This document shows, piece after piece, positions 34,133 through 45,572 of a stretch of 64,000 nt of DNA. The stretch is from contig JADLSH010000184.1 of NCBI GenBank assembly GCA_016169945.1, positions 2,480,001-2,544,000 of the forward strand, given 5' to 3'. The DNA is from Trachythela sp. YZ-2020. Taxonomy: Eukaryota; Cnidaria; Anthozoa; Malacalcyonacea; Clavulariidae. Made by a program: the position numbers and the translations under genes. Under the pieces are notes generated by a model that was not told the DNA's origin, searched no databases, and saw nothing but the letters and a program-made list of their open reading frames with translations. Every line of letters begins with the position of its first letter. Positions within the stretch are counted from its first letter, which is position 1.

Positions 34133-36847
34133 ATGGATACACAAAAAACAGTTCTTGGTAGAAGTTCGCTGGGCTTATTCCTTTCAATTACATTTGTATT
34201 CATCAACTCTGGCTCTACACAGCATAACCTTCGAGGGAACGAGTCTGGCACATTGAAGCCTACTAATATCACTGCAGAAAGGCCGGGATGGTTTCACTAT
34301 GAAAGATTCCGTGGAGAAATGAACTACCATGACAAAAAATGTTCCGGAAACGAGACGGTATTTCATGTTGGGCTTGAGTGTTACTACGACGAAGCTTGCT
34401 ATAACATTTTCTTTGATTGCTGCGCAGATTATGAAATGAAATGCGGCCGACAGAAATTGCTGGAACCTAAAACTTCGATGTGGAAATGTGTTGAAATGAA
34501 TCCGAATAAGCCGTGCGGTAACTCCTCCTATCCAGTAGTGGTTGGGGTTTGGATGATTTCTAAATGTCCATCAGACTGGCCTATGGACGAGCTGAGGACA
34601 AGATGTGAGTATGCCCCATCGAAATTCTCGTACCCCGTAGAGGACTTTATTCCGGTGGTAGGAGCTAATTCCTGGACATATCGAAATAGACACTGTGCTT
34701 TGTGTAATGGGGTGGAAAATTACACCACGTGGAATGTTGAAGTTGAAACGGACGTCATACCTCCCGAGGAATACGACCTGAGTGCGAAGCTGAAGTTTAT
34801 TGTCAGCGGTGGAGGGCGGATTAAGTCTGTGTTTGCCGGGTCGCGACAACCTCGAAGATATTGTTTTGGAAAAAATTATATAGACAACTGTAGATTAACA
34901 AACAAAACCTCAATAAACGATACTTCTTACAAGGCTTGTGTCGAAGGTCCCGTTGAAGTCCTCTTCGACACCCCAGACCGATATAAAAACCACGCATGCT
35001 TCATATGTAATGGACCTCACCTTGTTTTCGTCATGTCCACGCATCAACGTGTTAATAGTATCTGTGGTGGCAGACCCTTAGGATTTTCACTCGTGTTTAA
35101 TTTAGGAAAAGCGAGTGAAATACCAACAACTACCGTAGTCTCGAACTGTCCTTCTGGCACGGTCTACGATACTACCTTAAAGTTCTGTCGCGAAGGGTTT
35201 ATTGTTTCTTCCAGTGGTAAACTAACCAACGAGTATTTCATACAATTATGGTTTAAGTGGTCGCCGGACATGAAAGTAACGCTAAAAAATGATTTGAAGT
35301 CAGCGTTGATTTCTGAGTTTTCGCTTCAACGCAACCAAATTTCAAAAATTGTTTTGCATCAGTACTGGCATAGCTGGACGTATAAAAAGTTGCTCCTTGC
35401 AACATTTCGTTTAACATTAACGCCGCTTCAAAGCTTAATAATGGTTAACCAACAGAAAACCATCTTTAATATTACAGACGAGAACACTGCATTTTTGAAA
35501 CTTTTCAACTTTACTAGAAGTTATTCTCTATATTGGAAAGAAACCAGGTTCCCTGTTATTAAAGTGATTTCAAAACTGCTTTCCTGCTACGGCGAAGAGA
35601 AGTTTCAATCACATGAATACAAAATCGATAAAAATGGAAGCATTGTTGCAAGCAAAACAAGGAAAGCATTTTTACTTGAGGATTATACTTTATTAAAAGA
35701 AGAAGGCGGAAATATTACATTATGTCGTAAACTGATTCTTTCAGATTGTACAGAAGGTGCATACGTGCCTTTAAGTCCAACCGAATACGTAATTTTCCCT
35801 AATTTGTCAGTTTACCACAATGCAACAGAGAGTATCTTCAGTTTTGGCGAGTATCTAATCAGTGAAAACAAACGAAATAGCAACATTTCTAATATAACTA
35901 AAAATTCCATTTTATCAAGAAACTCAACAATTAGCGTTTGTTTACCGTTTAAGAATACTTTTAATAAAACTGACACGAAATACAATCCAAGCACGACAAG
36001 TTATGGACTACGAATTCTGACATTAATTGGTTTCAGTGTCTCCATAATTTGCTTAATACTACTTTTGATAACTTATGGATTGTTTATAGAATTGAGAACC
36101 GTTCCAGGAATGAATTTAATGAATTTAAGTTTCTCAATGTTGCTGTCACATCTCGTATGGTTGATAGGGACCAGTCATTTTGCGGGAACAAGAGCATGTA
36201 AAGTTTTTGCGATTTTGGAACACTATCTTTTCCATGTATCCTTTCTAGCAATGTCCGTCATTTCATATCATTCTTGTCTGGTTTTCCCACAACCTTTCGT
36301 TGGAAGATTTGCCAACACATCTTGGCGGAGGTTTATCAAGTATTCAGCATTCGTGTGGTTAACACCTGCCGTATTTGTCGCAATTTGTGTCACCTTGGAC
36401 AAGACTGAAGCATTCCCAGTGGATTATGGAACAAACTGTTGGTTGGGAACTGTAAACGCTAAGCTGTATTTATTCTTATTACCCCTGGCTGTATCACTTC
36501 TGTATAATATCTACACATTTATCCAAACAGCACGTAGTTTATCTCGTCATGAGAAAAACAGACAGACCACCTTACAACGAAAGGAAGGAAAACAAAATCT
36601 TCTCATCTGCACAAAACTTGCAACGTTGGTCGGTTTTCCCTGGCTGTTTGCGTTCTTTGGTGCGATGTTTCCTGATATGAAAGCATTCGAATATTTGTTT
36701 GTTGTCTTTGTTTGTTTACAAGGACTGTACATTGGCATGGCGTTCCTGTTCAACAAGAAGACCCTGAATCTTTATAAAGATCGGTGGAGCATCGGCTCCA
36801 GAGGAAATACACCTTCTCATAGTGCGCCAACTTTTGAAATGACTTAA
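34133..36847 (+). CDS. Intronless somatomedin-B/class-B seven-transmembrane receptor (copy 4, inverted)
   Basis: 904 residues from the V-M-D start. Signal peptide, then a full somatomedin-B-like domain (CYYDEACYNIFFDCCADYEMKCG), a long N-glycosylated ectodomain with the GVWMISKCPSDWP and CPSGTVYDTTLKFC blocks, and a seven-helix core from TTSYGLRILTLIGFS to GLYIGMAFLFNKKTLNL. TM3 cysteine and loop-2 N-C-W are present; no GPS cleavage motif is seen. It ends F-E-M-T then TAA, the ancestral ending. It is the only copy on the plus strand, so the cluster includes an inversion or a dispersed copy. A 15-bp minisatellite starts immediately after the stop. Expected plasma-membrane receptor coupled to G proteins; ligand unknown. 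Confidence 0.9.
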   Translation: MDTQKTVLGRSSLGLFLSITFVFINSGSTQHNLRGNESGTLKPTNITAERPGWFHYERFRGEMNYHDKKCSGNETVFHVGLECYYDEACYNIFFDCCADYEMKCGRQKLLEPKTSMWKCVEMNPNKPCGNSSYPVVVGVWMISKCPSDWPMDELRTRCEYAPSKFSYPVEDFIPVVGANSWTYRNRHCALCNGVENYTTWNVEVETDVIPPEEYDLSAKLKFIVSGGGRIKSVFAGSRQPRRYCFGKNYIDNCRLTNKTSINDTSYKACVEGPVEVLFDTPDRYKNHACFICNGPHLVFVMSTHQRVNSICGGRPLGFSLVFNLGKASEIPTTTVVSNCPSGTVYDTTLKFCREGFIVSSSGKLTNEYFIQLWFKWSPDMKVTLKNDLKSALISEFSLQRNQISKIVLHQYWHSWTYKKLLLATFRLTLTPLQSLIMVNQQKTIFNITDENTAFLKLFNFTRSYSLYWKETRFPVIKVISKLLSCYGEEKFQSHEYKIDKNGSIVASKTRKAFLLEDYTLLKEEGGNITLCRKLILSDCTEGAYVPLSPTEYVIFPNLSVYHNATESIFSFGEYLISENKRNSNISNITKNSILSRNSTISVCLPFKNTFNKTDTKYNPSTTSYGLRILTLIGFSVSIICLILLLITYGLFIELRTVPGMNLMNLSFSMLLSHLVWLIGTSHFAGTRACKVFAILEHYLFHVSFLAMSVISYHSCLVFPQPFVGRFANTSWRRFIKYSAFVWLTPAVFVAICVTLDKTEAFPVDYGTNCWLGTVNAKLYLFLLPLAVSLLYNIYTFIQTARSLSRHEKNRQTTLQRKEGKQNLLICTKLATLVGFPWLFAFFGAMFPDMKAFEYLFVVFVCLQGLYIGMAFLFNKKTLNLYKDRWSIGSRGNTPSHSAPTFEMT

Positions 36848-37326
36848 CGAAATGAGTGTACGAGAAATGAGTGTACGAGAAAGGAGTGTACGAGAAAGGA
36901 GTGTACGAGAAATGAGTGTACGAGAAATGAGTGTACGAGAAATTAGTGTGCGAGAAATTAGCGTATGAGAAATGAGTGCACGAGAAATGAGTGTACGAGA
37001 AAGGAGTGTACGAGAAAGGAGTGTACGAGAAAGGAGTGTACGAGAAATGAGTGTACGAGAAATTAGTGTACGAGAAATTAGTGTACGAGAAATGAGTGTA
37101 CGAGAAAGGAGTGCACGAGAAATGAGTGTACGAGAAAGGAGTGTACGAGAAAGGAGTGTACGAGAAAGGAGTGTACGAGAAATGAGTGTACGAGAAATGA
37201 GTGTACGATAAATGAGTGTACGAGAAATTAGCGTACGAGAAAGGAGTGTACGAGAAAGGAGTGTACGAGAAATGACTGTACGAGAAAGGAGTGTACGAGA
37301 AATGAGTGTACGAGAAATGAGTGTAA
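36848..37326 (+). repeat. 15-bp minisatellite directly after the receptor stop
   Basis: About 32 units of GAGTGTACGAGAAAT and variants (AAT/AAG, ATTAG). The word GAGTGTAC is also found just after the stop of copy 3, so the array grew from the gene's own 3' flank. Because 15 is divisible by three, both strands show long artefactual ORFs (230 codons on the minus strand). Confidence 0.95.
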
Positions 37327-37549
37327 GTGCGCGTTCACTAAGAAAACGGATTACGTGCAGTGTACTGTGATTAGAGTTCATCATTTGACTGCTATTGGAA
37401 TGGACCAAGTTATTGACGTTAATGGATAAAAGACTCCAATATATATATCGCCATCATTTTGTACATAAGTAAGTTAAACATAATCTTTGTCCTAGATACA
37501 GAAGTAACCTACAGTATTTATTAGGAGTGACAGGAAATACAATTCAAGG

Positions 37550-38310
37550 TAAAGCCTGAAGGAATTTCAGTTCCAATATGGAATAATGTAGTGAACTATG
37601 GTAAACATGTATTAAGGTATTTAGGACCTGTATTGTGGGCGAAACTACAATCTGGTTCTAGAGATTTGAAGACATTAGAGCAATTTAGGAATGCAGTTGG
37701 GTGATATGGCCTGGAAGCCTGGGTCTCATTAGATTGCAAAAACTGTATGACCATTTTATAGCGATAGGTTTAATAGCCATTTTCACACTAGAAGACTTGT
37801 CCAGTCGTCTTGACGAATAAATCGTCTGGCAATTTGTTTGTCTAATATGAATTCTAGACAGACAAAAACATAGCTGTGTGCCAGTTTGTTTTCCCAAAAT
37901 ACCGCTATTTCCATTCTCGCGATTGAGATACCGCAATATTTTAATTTGTTCGTGTACTTTGTTCGACGTGTATGAATGCAAGACGTTTTTCGATTACTTG
38001 TTCGTCCAGACGATTAAATCGTCTTCGAAAAATCGTCTCAATAGACGGACAGAGGGTCGGACAAATTTAGACGATTTGTTCGTCTGAAATTTTGTCCGAC
38101 TCGTTTTCACATCAGACGATTTGTCCGACTGAGACGATTTGTTCGTCTAGACGACTTGTCTTCTAGTGTGAAAACGGCTAATAAGTAGATTTAGATAGAG
38201 TATTTAGGTAGATTTATTTGGATTCTAGGAGCGACTTTACTTTGTTGGTAACTGCTATTATCTTGACTCTTAAATAAAGTTAGTATTATTCTTATTACTA
38301 AGTCAAGTTT
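37550..38310 (+). mobile_element. LINE 3' end, interrupted by a MITE
   Basis: A frame at about 37553-37703 encodes VPIWNNVVNYGKHVLRYLGP, then LWAKLQ and TLEQFRNAVG followed by a stop. This is the characteristic C-terminus of CR1/L2-type ORF2 (YGKHSxRYxGPxLWxxL). After the MITE at 37774-38180 the 3' UTR continues to AATAAAGTTAGTATTATTC near 38270-38300. Strongly 5'-truncated. Confidence 0.75.
37774..38180. mobile_element. MITE with TAGCCATTTTCACACTAG ends
   Basis: TAGCCATTTTCACACTAGAA at the left and TTCTAGTGTGAAAACGGCTA at the right are inverted (one mismatch). The interior is a dense set of short GACGA/TCGTC and GTCCGAC words. 407 bp, no coding. Inserted in a LINE 3' UTR. Confidence 0.8.
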
Positions 38311-40306
38311 ACGCTATTTAAGTTTCTTTGAAGAAAGCAAAGTTATCAGGGTTTTAGATTTGCCTGATAATAGGCCCTTTCCAGAAACGTCAAAAACAAT
38401 GAGTGACCAGATGGCATGGAGAACAGTGGGATTTTCAAACAATGAAAAGACAATGGAACATTCCGATCACTGGATCGTGATTGTATGTTCTATTTCGCCA
38501 CACCCGCTATCATTTGGAGATATAATCGCCACCATGTGATCATGAATTTCAGTCTTGCACCCAAAGGAAAACACTTCATTGAAACAAGAGAGAGTAATGC
38601 GACCAATGCGGCCAACGGCATCTCATAGAATGTGGACAATATGGCCAAGACTGTAAAGAGAGTAGAACTGTTTCCTTTCAAAACAGCTTTATACACACGC
38701 ACGCACGCACGCACATACATACATACATACATATTTCCTTCACCCAATATCCCTTCCGGGACTTAGGCAAGTCAGGTTGACAAACCACTCCTCCTCCTCT
38801 TCATGCATTCATGCAGAAACGTTTCCACAGACTTTCCTTCTTCTTCTTGAGATTTGATGACATTTTCAAATACTGCACGCCTTATGATGGTATCCAGTCT
38901 TCGTATATCTTTCATCAACAAACATCAATTTCTTTGTTAACGTATCATTTGATGCTCGCACTACGTGTGAGATCCATTTCGTGTTCTGCTTTCTTAATGT
39001 AGTCAGTCATTTTCATATCTTTTCATTTGTTAATTTCCATGCATTTTCTATTTCTTTTCGAGATGACATCCTCCACGATTTATGCGTCTACGAAATTGAG
39101 TGTGAGCTCTTTCTACCCTCTAGTATTGTTTCTGTGTTAAACTCCAGGGGTCACAACAGTAGCAGAGTCTACTTCGTACACAGGTGTTGTAAGGTAATGT
39201 GTGGAACGCGTTTCCCTGCTCCATTAGAGACACTACTAAGACACTGGGTACATTAATTCAAATCATCCCTAATGAAACATTACATATATCTCCACTCTTC
39301 AAATCTATGATCAGATCTTGAAAATCCAAGAAAGTTTAAGTCTGCATGCATGTGAAATACCACACCACTCGCCAATTTAGTAACTTATCACCTACAACAA
39401 TGTTGCTAAATCTACTGTTTTTAGATTTAAAGGTGATGTAAAGTCCCGATGTAAACAAACCGCCAACGTCCGTTTGTTTACATTTTAAACACGCCATATA
39501 AAAAAAAATTGTGTTCTGTGTTCTGGTTCTTTAAATAAAATATAATAAATACAGATTCTTTTTTCAGATTTAGAAAGATGTCGAAAAAACGTCAAAAATT
39601 TCAATTTGGGTTGGGCATTGTTCATGGGCTTTATGCGCCATATGGGCTGCGCAGAATATGAGATTTTAAGAATATCCAATGTTGCTTGCTCAATATCTTG
39701 TAATGACTTGTATGTTTGTTAGTTTGTTTGTCCATGCACCACTTTGTTTTTTGGCACGTATTTATTCTGTTTGTTAGATAGCTTATTGTTTAATTAATAC
39801 TAATGTGTCACCCGCTAACAACAAAACCATTGTAAAAAATATAGTAAAACAATGTCTTAGTTTGCGCTGAATTGCTCAACCCCTTAAAGCCGCCCGCCAC
39901 GCAGGCTAAATAATGTCTAGCAATACTAACAGCGTCTACAGTCCTGCCGAACAGTATATTTCTTTTGCTTTTCCGTTTAATCCGCCATGTTTACTTCCAT
40001 TTGAAGTCGAAAAATTTATGATGCTGTGGTAATATCTGTAGTTATTACATCGTATATATCTACAGATACAATGCACGACGAATTATATGTAGGCCAGCAC
40101 TCAGCAGCCAATCAGGGTTTCGAGATTTGAAGTATCCTGACCGGATACCAGATGTCAAAACCTCTGTATCCTTATTGGATACCAAAACATATTCTTTGTT
40201 GAAAATCAATATTTCAACCTACTGGCAAATACATTTTAAAATGCTGGTATCCATAATGGATACCAGAAAAAAATTCTAATATCAAACCCGGGTGTATGAT
40301 AATTAC
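38311..40306. other. Intergenic, no gene seen
   Basis: Contains a CACG/CATA microsatellite at about 38695-38733, an inverted TGTAAACAAAC pair at 39451-39483 and several GGATACCA words at 40130-40265. I searched this stretch on the minus strand for further exons of the truncated kleisin gene and found none convincing. Confidence 0.55.
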
Positions 40307-40495
40307 GAAATAGAAAACATTTTCCGTGTTTCTATACAGTTATAAGAAACACGTGTGGGAGTTTGAGAGAACGAGAAATAATCATTTGGAAAACGAGCCC
40401 GTAGGGCGAGTCTTTCCACGTTATTTCGAGTTCTCCCAAACTACCGCAAGTGTTTCTATAACTGTATAGAAACACAGGAAAACTGTTTTCTATTT
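40307..40495. repeat. Long hairpin (snapback MITE)
   Basis: GTGTTTCTATACAGTTATA at the left pairs with TATAACTGTATAGAAACAC at the right. Inner GGGAGTTTGAGAGAACGAG pairs with a CTCGAGTTCTCCC-like right half. A separate short copy of the outer word lies at 40727-40757, directly 3' of the truncated kleisin gene. Confidence 0.8.
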
Positions 40496-40802
40496 CTTTT
40501 ATAATATAACTCAAGAAAAGTCGATTAATTCACTAATTCTCATTACAAAAGTATAAACCATTTGCTTAATTGTCAATTTCACTACAAAATAATCTAGTTC
40601 TGCACTATTTAAATTGAAACGTCGTTTTTGTTGTCGAGATAGTATTATTAAACGTTTTTACTATAACGCGTTTTAAAATTGTTTTGTTTACGTTTTGAAT
40701 TCAAAGGCGTGAGGTGGGAAATTTTTCGTGTTTCTATACAGTTATAGAAACACGTTGCTCGGCCAATCAACGCTCGCGTGCTATAAATATTATATGATAA
40801 TG

Positions 40803-42442
40803 CTAACCTGTATTATCAAGATCCATCTCTCCAAATCCTTCATCATCAAAATAGTCTTCAAGTGAACTCACTTTCATTGGTTCTTCTTGGATTGTGATCT
40901 CTTCAATTTTGCTTTGATTCAATGTACAATCCAGTTCAGCATTGCTGAAATTAGCAATTTTTAGAGATTAATAATTGCCTGTAAACTTACTGTTAATCAG
41001 TAATACTGTAGAATTCAAAGTAGTCCTTTTTTTTGGGGGGGGGCCTCAATTTTTGGTTGGTTGGAAAACATTAATAAGAAACAACAGCAATCTCCATTCC
41101 CCAGCAAAAGTAAAGACATATATCCACTAATGGTACGACCTTGGGGGAGCGACAATGATAGACACTTAACAGAATATTGGGGCAGACCACATATTCTGAA
41201 CTTGTTGCTGCAAACTTTTTTGTTCAATTCTAGAGCAAACTACTTATTTCAAGAGATATCAGGCTTTCAAGGGCGAAAATCCAGCTCAAAAAGTGGGAGG
41301 GGGGATGGAGCCTGCTAATAGTTATGAAAGCATGTAACACGTTTAACGTTTTCAGGCATTTCCCCATCATTTATAGACACTTCCCAACAGGAGCATAACT
41401 TCGGTCTAAGCGTTAGGGGTGTGGGTACGTTTTGCCTGACTAAAGGGCTGGTAATGGAGCCGGCCAAAACCAAAATTGTCTATTGGGACCCCATGCCACT
41501 AGCAAGAATGTGCAGGTATCCCCCCCATCTAGAGTCTCTGAGATGCCATTTCATGCACTTGGGGGAAGACTTTACAGAATTCTGACGATCAGCAAATGTT
41601 GTATAACCCACAGATTTTGAAGACATACTAATTTTCATGACCTGCCCCCAACTACAACACATTCAAGAAATCATAGCTTCTATTTTTTTCATTCTGTACC
41701 ATTTGTCATCATGGTGTTTGAAATGATAAGAATTTAACCCAACCTCCGATCCCTACCTAATTTTCTGTTCTGTGACAAGGAATACATTACATTTACAGCC
41801 AGGTAATATTTTTTGATGATATTTAATCAACTAATCTGAATAATGTTTGGCTACCTTCCTCTCTTTTGCTGACCCACCCTAAATTTTAATACTTGGAAAA
41901 ATGTCTGCCCCCCCTCCCACTAAATCTCCATATCCCCCCCTCCCACTAAATCTTCATCCTCCCACATAAATTTCGAACCCCCCTATGTTGACTAAAATCT
42001 TTCTAAATATATATCTGCATCTTGCTTCAGATTATTGACCATACCTAACTTCAGGAATCCATTGATCAAGCAAATCAACTTTCTCTGTGATAAACAAAGG
42101 ACAATCCATGATATCCTTCACCGACTTTCTTTGTCTGACTGGTTTGTCCAAGCTCAATACTCCAGGTCTGAACGCAACTTTAATATTAACCAGCGTATCG
42201 GAACAATCTTTTAGCAAGTACTTGGCTTTTCGCGAATAGATCCGCACAAGTCCAACGAGAAGATGGCTCGTTGTACGCAAGGCAATCGGCGTTTTTGGGT
42301 GGAGAATGTCTTGAACGATTGACTGTAAGTTAGTCTCAAATATTTGAACTTTGCTAAGCTTCTTCTCCCAATGTGCGGCAAGCCATACTTTCGCAAGGGA
42401 GCTTCGTTTGGACAGGATGAAATCATAATGAAACGATGACAT
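40803..42442 (-). CDS. RAD21-family kleisin paralog, N-terminal exons only
   Basis: Exon 1 is 42442-42045 (ATG to a GTATGG donor, phase 2). Exon 2 is 40944-40808, with acceptor TTGCTAATTTCAG. If the GTTAGC donor at 40807 is not used, the frame reads two more codons to a TAG ending at 40803, giving 179 residues. Exon 1 encodes the Rad21/Rec8 N-terminal SMC3-binding domain ([16 protein letters not shown], then [20 protein letters not shown]). Exon 2 matches RAD21 exon 2 (LNQSKIEEITIQEE and DEGFGEMDLD). The separase-cleaved linker and the SMC1-binding winged helix are not found between 37,400 and 40,800. It could be a truncated duplicate, a RAD21L-like gene with distant exons, or a pseudogene with intact splice sites. 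An acceptor (CAATTTTAG) 6 bases before the ATG suggests a 5' UTR exon. Confidence 0.7.
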
Positions 42443-42568
42443 TTCTTCCTAAAATTGATTAAACAATGTGTTATCTAAAACAATTATAAGAATAAAAAGA
42501 AATAAATCTCATTGAAAATCTCCTTGAAGGCTTGAAAAGAACCTTTCGGTGAAGGAGCTTTCTTCTTG

Positions 42569-43175
42569 CAGTCAAATCTGCTGTTCGGTTGCAAACGACA
42601 TTGCAATATTGTCACACAATATTGCCATTTTGATTAGGAGATTGCTCTGAGCAATTTGCAACTGATGCAAACAAATTGCAAATTGAAATTCACAACCAGA
42701 TTTGTAAACAAAGTCTCTGATTGGCTACTAGCAAAAAAGGAGCCAATCAAATGCTCCAAGCAACTGGATTGTAGCCTGTGCCGCAGACGTATATTATATC
42801 CGTCTGCGAATTAGTGATAACATTCTTGTCCTGACTCCCGTCGCGTACCTGAATTTGAGTACTAGATCCTGATTGGCTCGCTGTTAAGTCCAAACTTAGA
42901 TAAAATCTGATTGGATATCGTGTGAACGTTTGAATATGGATAATATCCATTCAGAGTTGATCTAAGTTCGCAGACGGAATTTATAATATACGTCTGCGGC
43001 GCAGGCTACTGAATTGGAGCTTCCTTTTTGCTACTAGCCCATCGGCTAAACCTGGTTGTGAATTTCAATTTGCTCGCGTCAGTTGCAAATTGCTCGGAGC
43101 AATCTCCTCATCAAAATTGCAATATTGTGTGACAATATTGCAATGTCACTCACAACAGAACACCAGATTTGACTG
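42569..43175. mobile_element. TIR element with 130-bp arms (CAGTCAAATCTG ends)
   Basis: Left arm 42569-42700 and right arm 43045-43175 are inverted copies. Shared words are CAGTCAAATCTG, ACATTGCAATATTG, GGAGATTGCTC and GAAATTCACAACCAG. It hosts the nested MITE at 42771-43009. Lies upstream of the kleisin paralog, within its putative 5' intron or promoter region. Confidence 0.8.
42771..43009. mobile_element. Nested MITE with GTAGCCTG ends
   Basis: GTAGCCTGTGCCGCAGACGT at the left and ACGTCTGCGGCGCAGGCTAC at the right are inverted; the inner TCCGTCTGCGAA and TTCGCAGACGGA also pair. It sits near the centre of the 42569-43175 element. Confidence 0.8.
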
Positions 43176-45240
43176 TAAAATATTTGTTGAAAAAAATCAT
43201 AAGAATAAAACAGTAAATGATCAATACACTGATTGATTGCTTGTACAAATCGGACTTCAGTCTGGCCAATGACCAATCAATTAGAAGAAGGGTGCTATTG
43301 AAGCACATTGCAGCTTAATATTTAATACTGCTTGTTTGGTCATTGGACTATGACAAATTTTAAGGTCTGTTGCCTGCTTATTATATACATATTTACTAGT
43401 TCTAAAATGATAACATCTTCAGCAAAAAGCTTGAGACATATTTGTCATATTTACACTACACCATTAAATAAACAACTGTATACCATTATAAGAACTCCTC
43501 TTTTGCCATGGCCATGGAAATGTCACAGATCTCTGATCAGTAAACGGTATTAAACACACACAACTCATGACGGATGACAAATGTTCTATTTTAATACCTT
43601 TACCCGATATCGCTCGACAACTCCAAAACCAAACGTTGTAAACCGTATTTAATACCAAACCTAACCTATTTTTGGCGTTTCCAAGCACTTCTCCGTAGCC
43701 AATGACAGTATATTTTTAGCCATCACACGTGGCCATGAAAGTATTTTTTTAGCGATTCAAATTTGGCTAAATTGTTACTAAAACTTACCTTTGTAACACA
43801 AAGTTAGAGCTTCAAAATTATTTCACTATGTGCTTCAAAATTTCACAGGGTGGTTAGATCTCCAAAATATAACACAAAAGATCTATAAAAATAACGAACG
43901 TTTAGAATGTTTACAAAATCGAACAAGATATCTGTAATCTGTCACAAATACAAACGGTCTTTAATTTTAAAAGGACGCTTACAAAATCTCCCTACGGGGT
44001 GGACGAAGGTCAGTTGTTGCCCATGTGGGAGGGGAGTGGCATGTTTGTCAAGGACACAGGATATTATGTGATTCCGAAACCAGATCAAACATATTCTACC
44101 AATGATTTGCAATATAATTGGGTGAATTGATGATAACAATTATGATAAACAAGATAATAAAACAAACAGTCAGAGTCCGGTATAAATGGCCCGCTCGTGG
44201 CTTTGTAATTCAATATAAAAGGTCTGTAAATTCGGCTTGTGCGAGTGACGTCGCAACTCGAAATTGTGTGGCTTCCGGGTTTTTTGGGGGCAATATATCC
44301 ACCACTTTCATTGGATAATTTCAAACTAATTAAAAACAAATTCAACATCCAACTTTCCTGAATAAATCGAGTTCTAGACATGCTAAAGCAACAAACTATA
44401 CACCAAAATACTTATCGTTGTTCAAGGATTCTAGAGAGGTATAGATTATCTTATAACTCTCGGTATTTTGCAAGATATAAACAAAAACGGCACTTCGTGA
44501 AATCCACGATTTGCCGGTTATATAGCATGACGTAATATTCTCGCGTGACTGCACAAGCTGAATAGACCAGGGTCTACATGCCCTTCCTATTCCCTCTTAT
44601 CCCCTCTCCGGCTCTCCTCTGCTTCCAATTTCCCTCCCAATCCCCCCTCCTCCACCCAGGGCCTGCCTGCCCGATTTTTTTGCGGGCTGGCCCTGGATAC
44701 GAGGTTGCCTGATACACAGGTTAGGGTTTCTATAACAAGAACTTCGACGTTTCGAGCGAAGGGCCTTCGTCTGAAAGTTCGGAGCGTCGTCACTTGATCT
44801 CGCCATTGAACCTGTTGAGAAAGCTGGAGAGGGATTCTCCGTTGTGCCATTGGCACAATGGGGTATTATATAACACCTGCCCCCGTCAATGGCAACACCA
44901 CTGATCTGTATAAAATGCACCAATTACAAAAGAATGCTACCAACATAATTTTGTTCTGATTTAATATTAAATTTTGAAATTGGTATGGATTTTTTCGCCC
45001 TAATTCTTAGAAAATTACGACATTTTTTCCTAGAAAAAAATATCAAAAGAAAATGTTCTCACAAGGAAGGAATCTTTTTCTCACAATAATTGTTTTAGTA
45101 TTTTAAGAAAATAATTCTTAAAATACTTAAAATAGATCTTTTTCATTGAAATTTTAAAGGTAGTTTTCGGAGAAATCGAATCTAAGATCTTATGCCCTAA
45201 ACAAATTTAAAGAAATAAAAACATTTTCGAGAAAGAAAAT
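43176..45240. other. Intergenic between the two kleisin genes, no gene seen
   Basis: Non-coding. A short palindromic insert CCAGGGCC...GGCCCTGG lies at 44656-44697, inside a region (44570-44900) that contains the dispersed word GACGTTTCGAGCGAAGGGCC also found near 46830 and 51990. No RAD21-like exons here. Confidence 0.5.
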
Positions 45241-45246
45241 TTTATT
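45241..45246 (-). terminator. Candidate poly(A) signal of RAD21
   Basis: AATAAA on the minus strand about 330 bases past the RAD21 stop. The intervening stretch has no ORF and would be the 3' UTR. Confidence 0.5.
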
Positions 45247-45572
45247 GCAATATTTACAAGTAAGAACGTTTTCTATTTTATGTTAAAATTGAAAATCAAA
45301 TCGTAATAATTAAGCAGGGTATTTTACAGAGAAAAACTATATGAAAAATATACAATAAAACAAGGAAAGGATGTCAACAATTACTGAGAAAAAACTACCA
45401 CATTTACGATGACCAAAATCATCTCTACTATTCCAGTCTAAAACATAAAAGCATTAAATTACAAAGAACGGTTTATGCCAAGAGAACACGAAAGAATGGG
45501 GGTTAAATAGAACATGTTTCTCTTAAAAGGATAAAAGTATGTATTGCCAGTGCATTTAAACTCTCGTATTAT

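Noticed and set aside
36716..37408. 230-codon minus-strand ORF rich in S-R-T-L
   Set aside because: It is the 15-bp minisatellite read in a stop-free frame plus antisense of the receptor end; no independent coding evidence.
37400..40800. Further exons of the RAD21 paralog
   Set aside because: Minus-strand frames here show no kleisin linker or winged-helix motifs and no splice-site pair in phase 1 with coding character.
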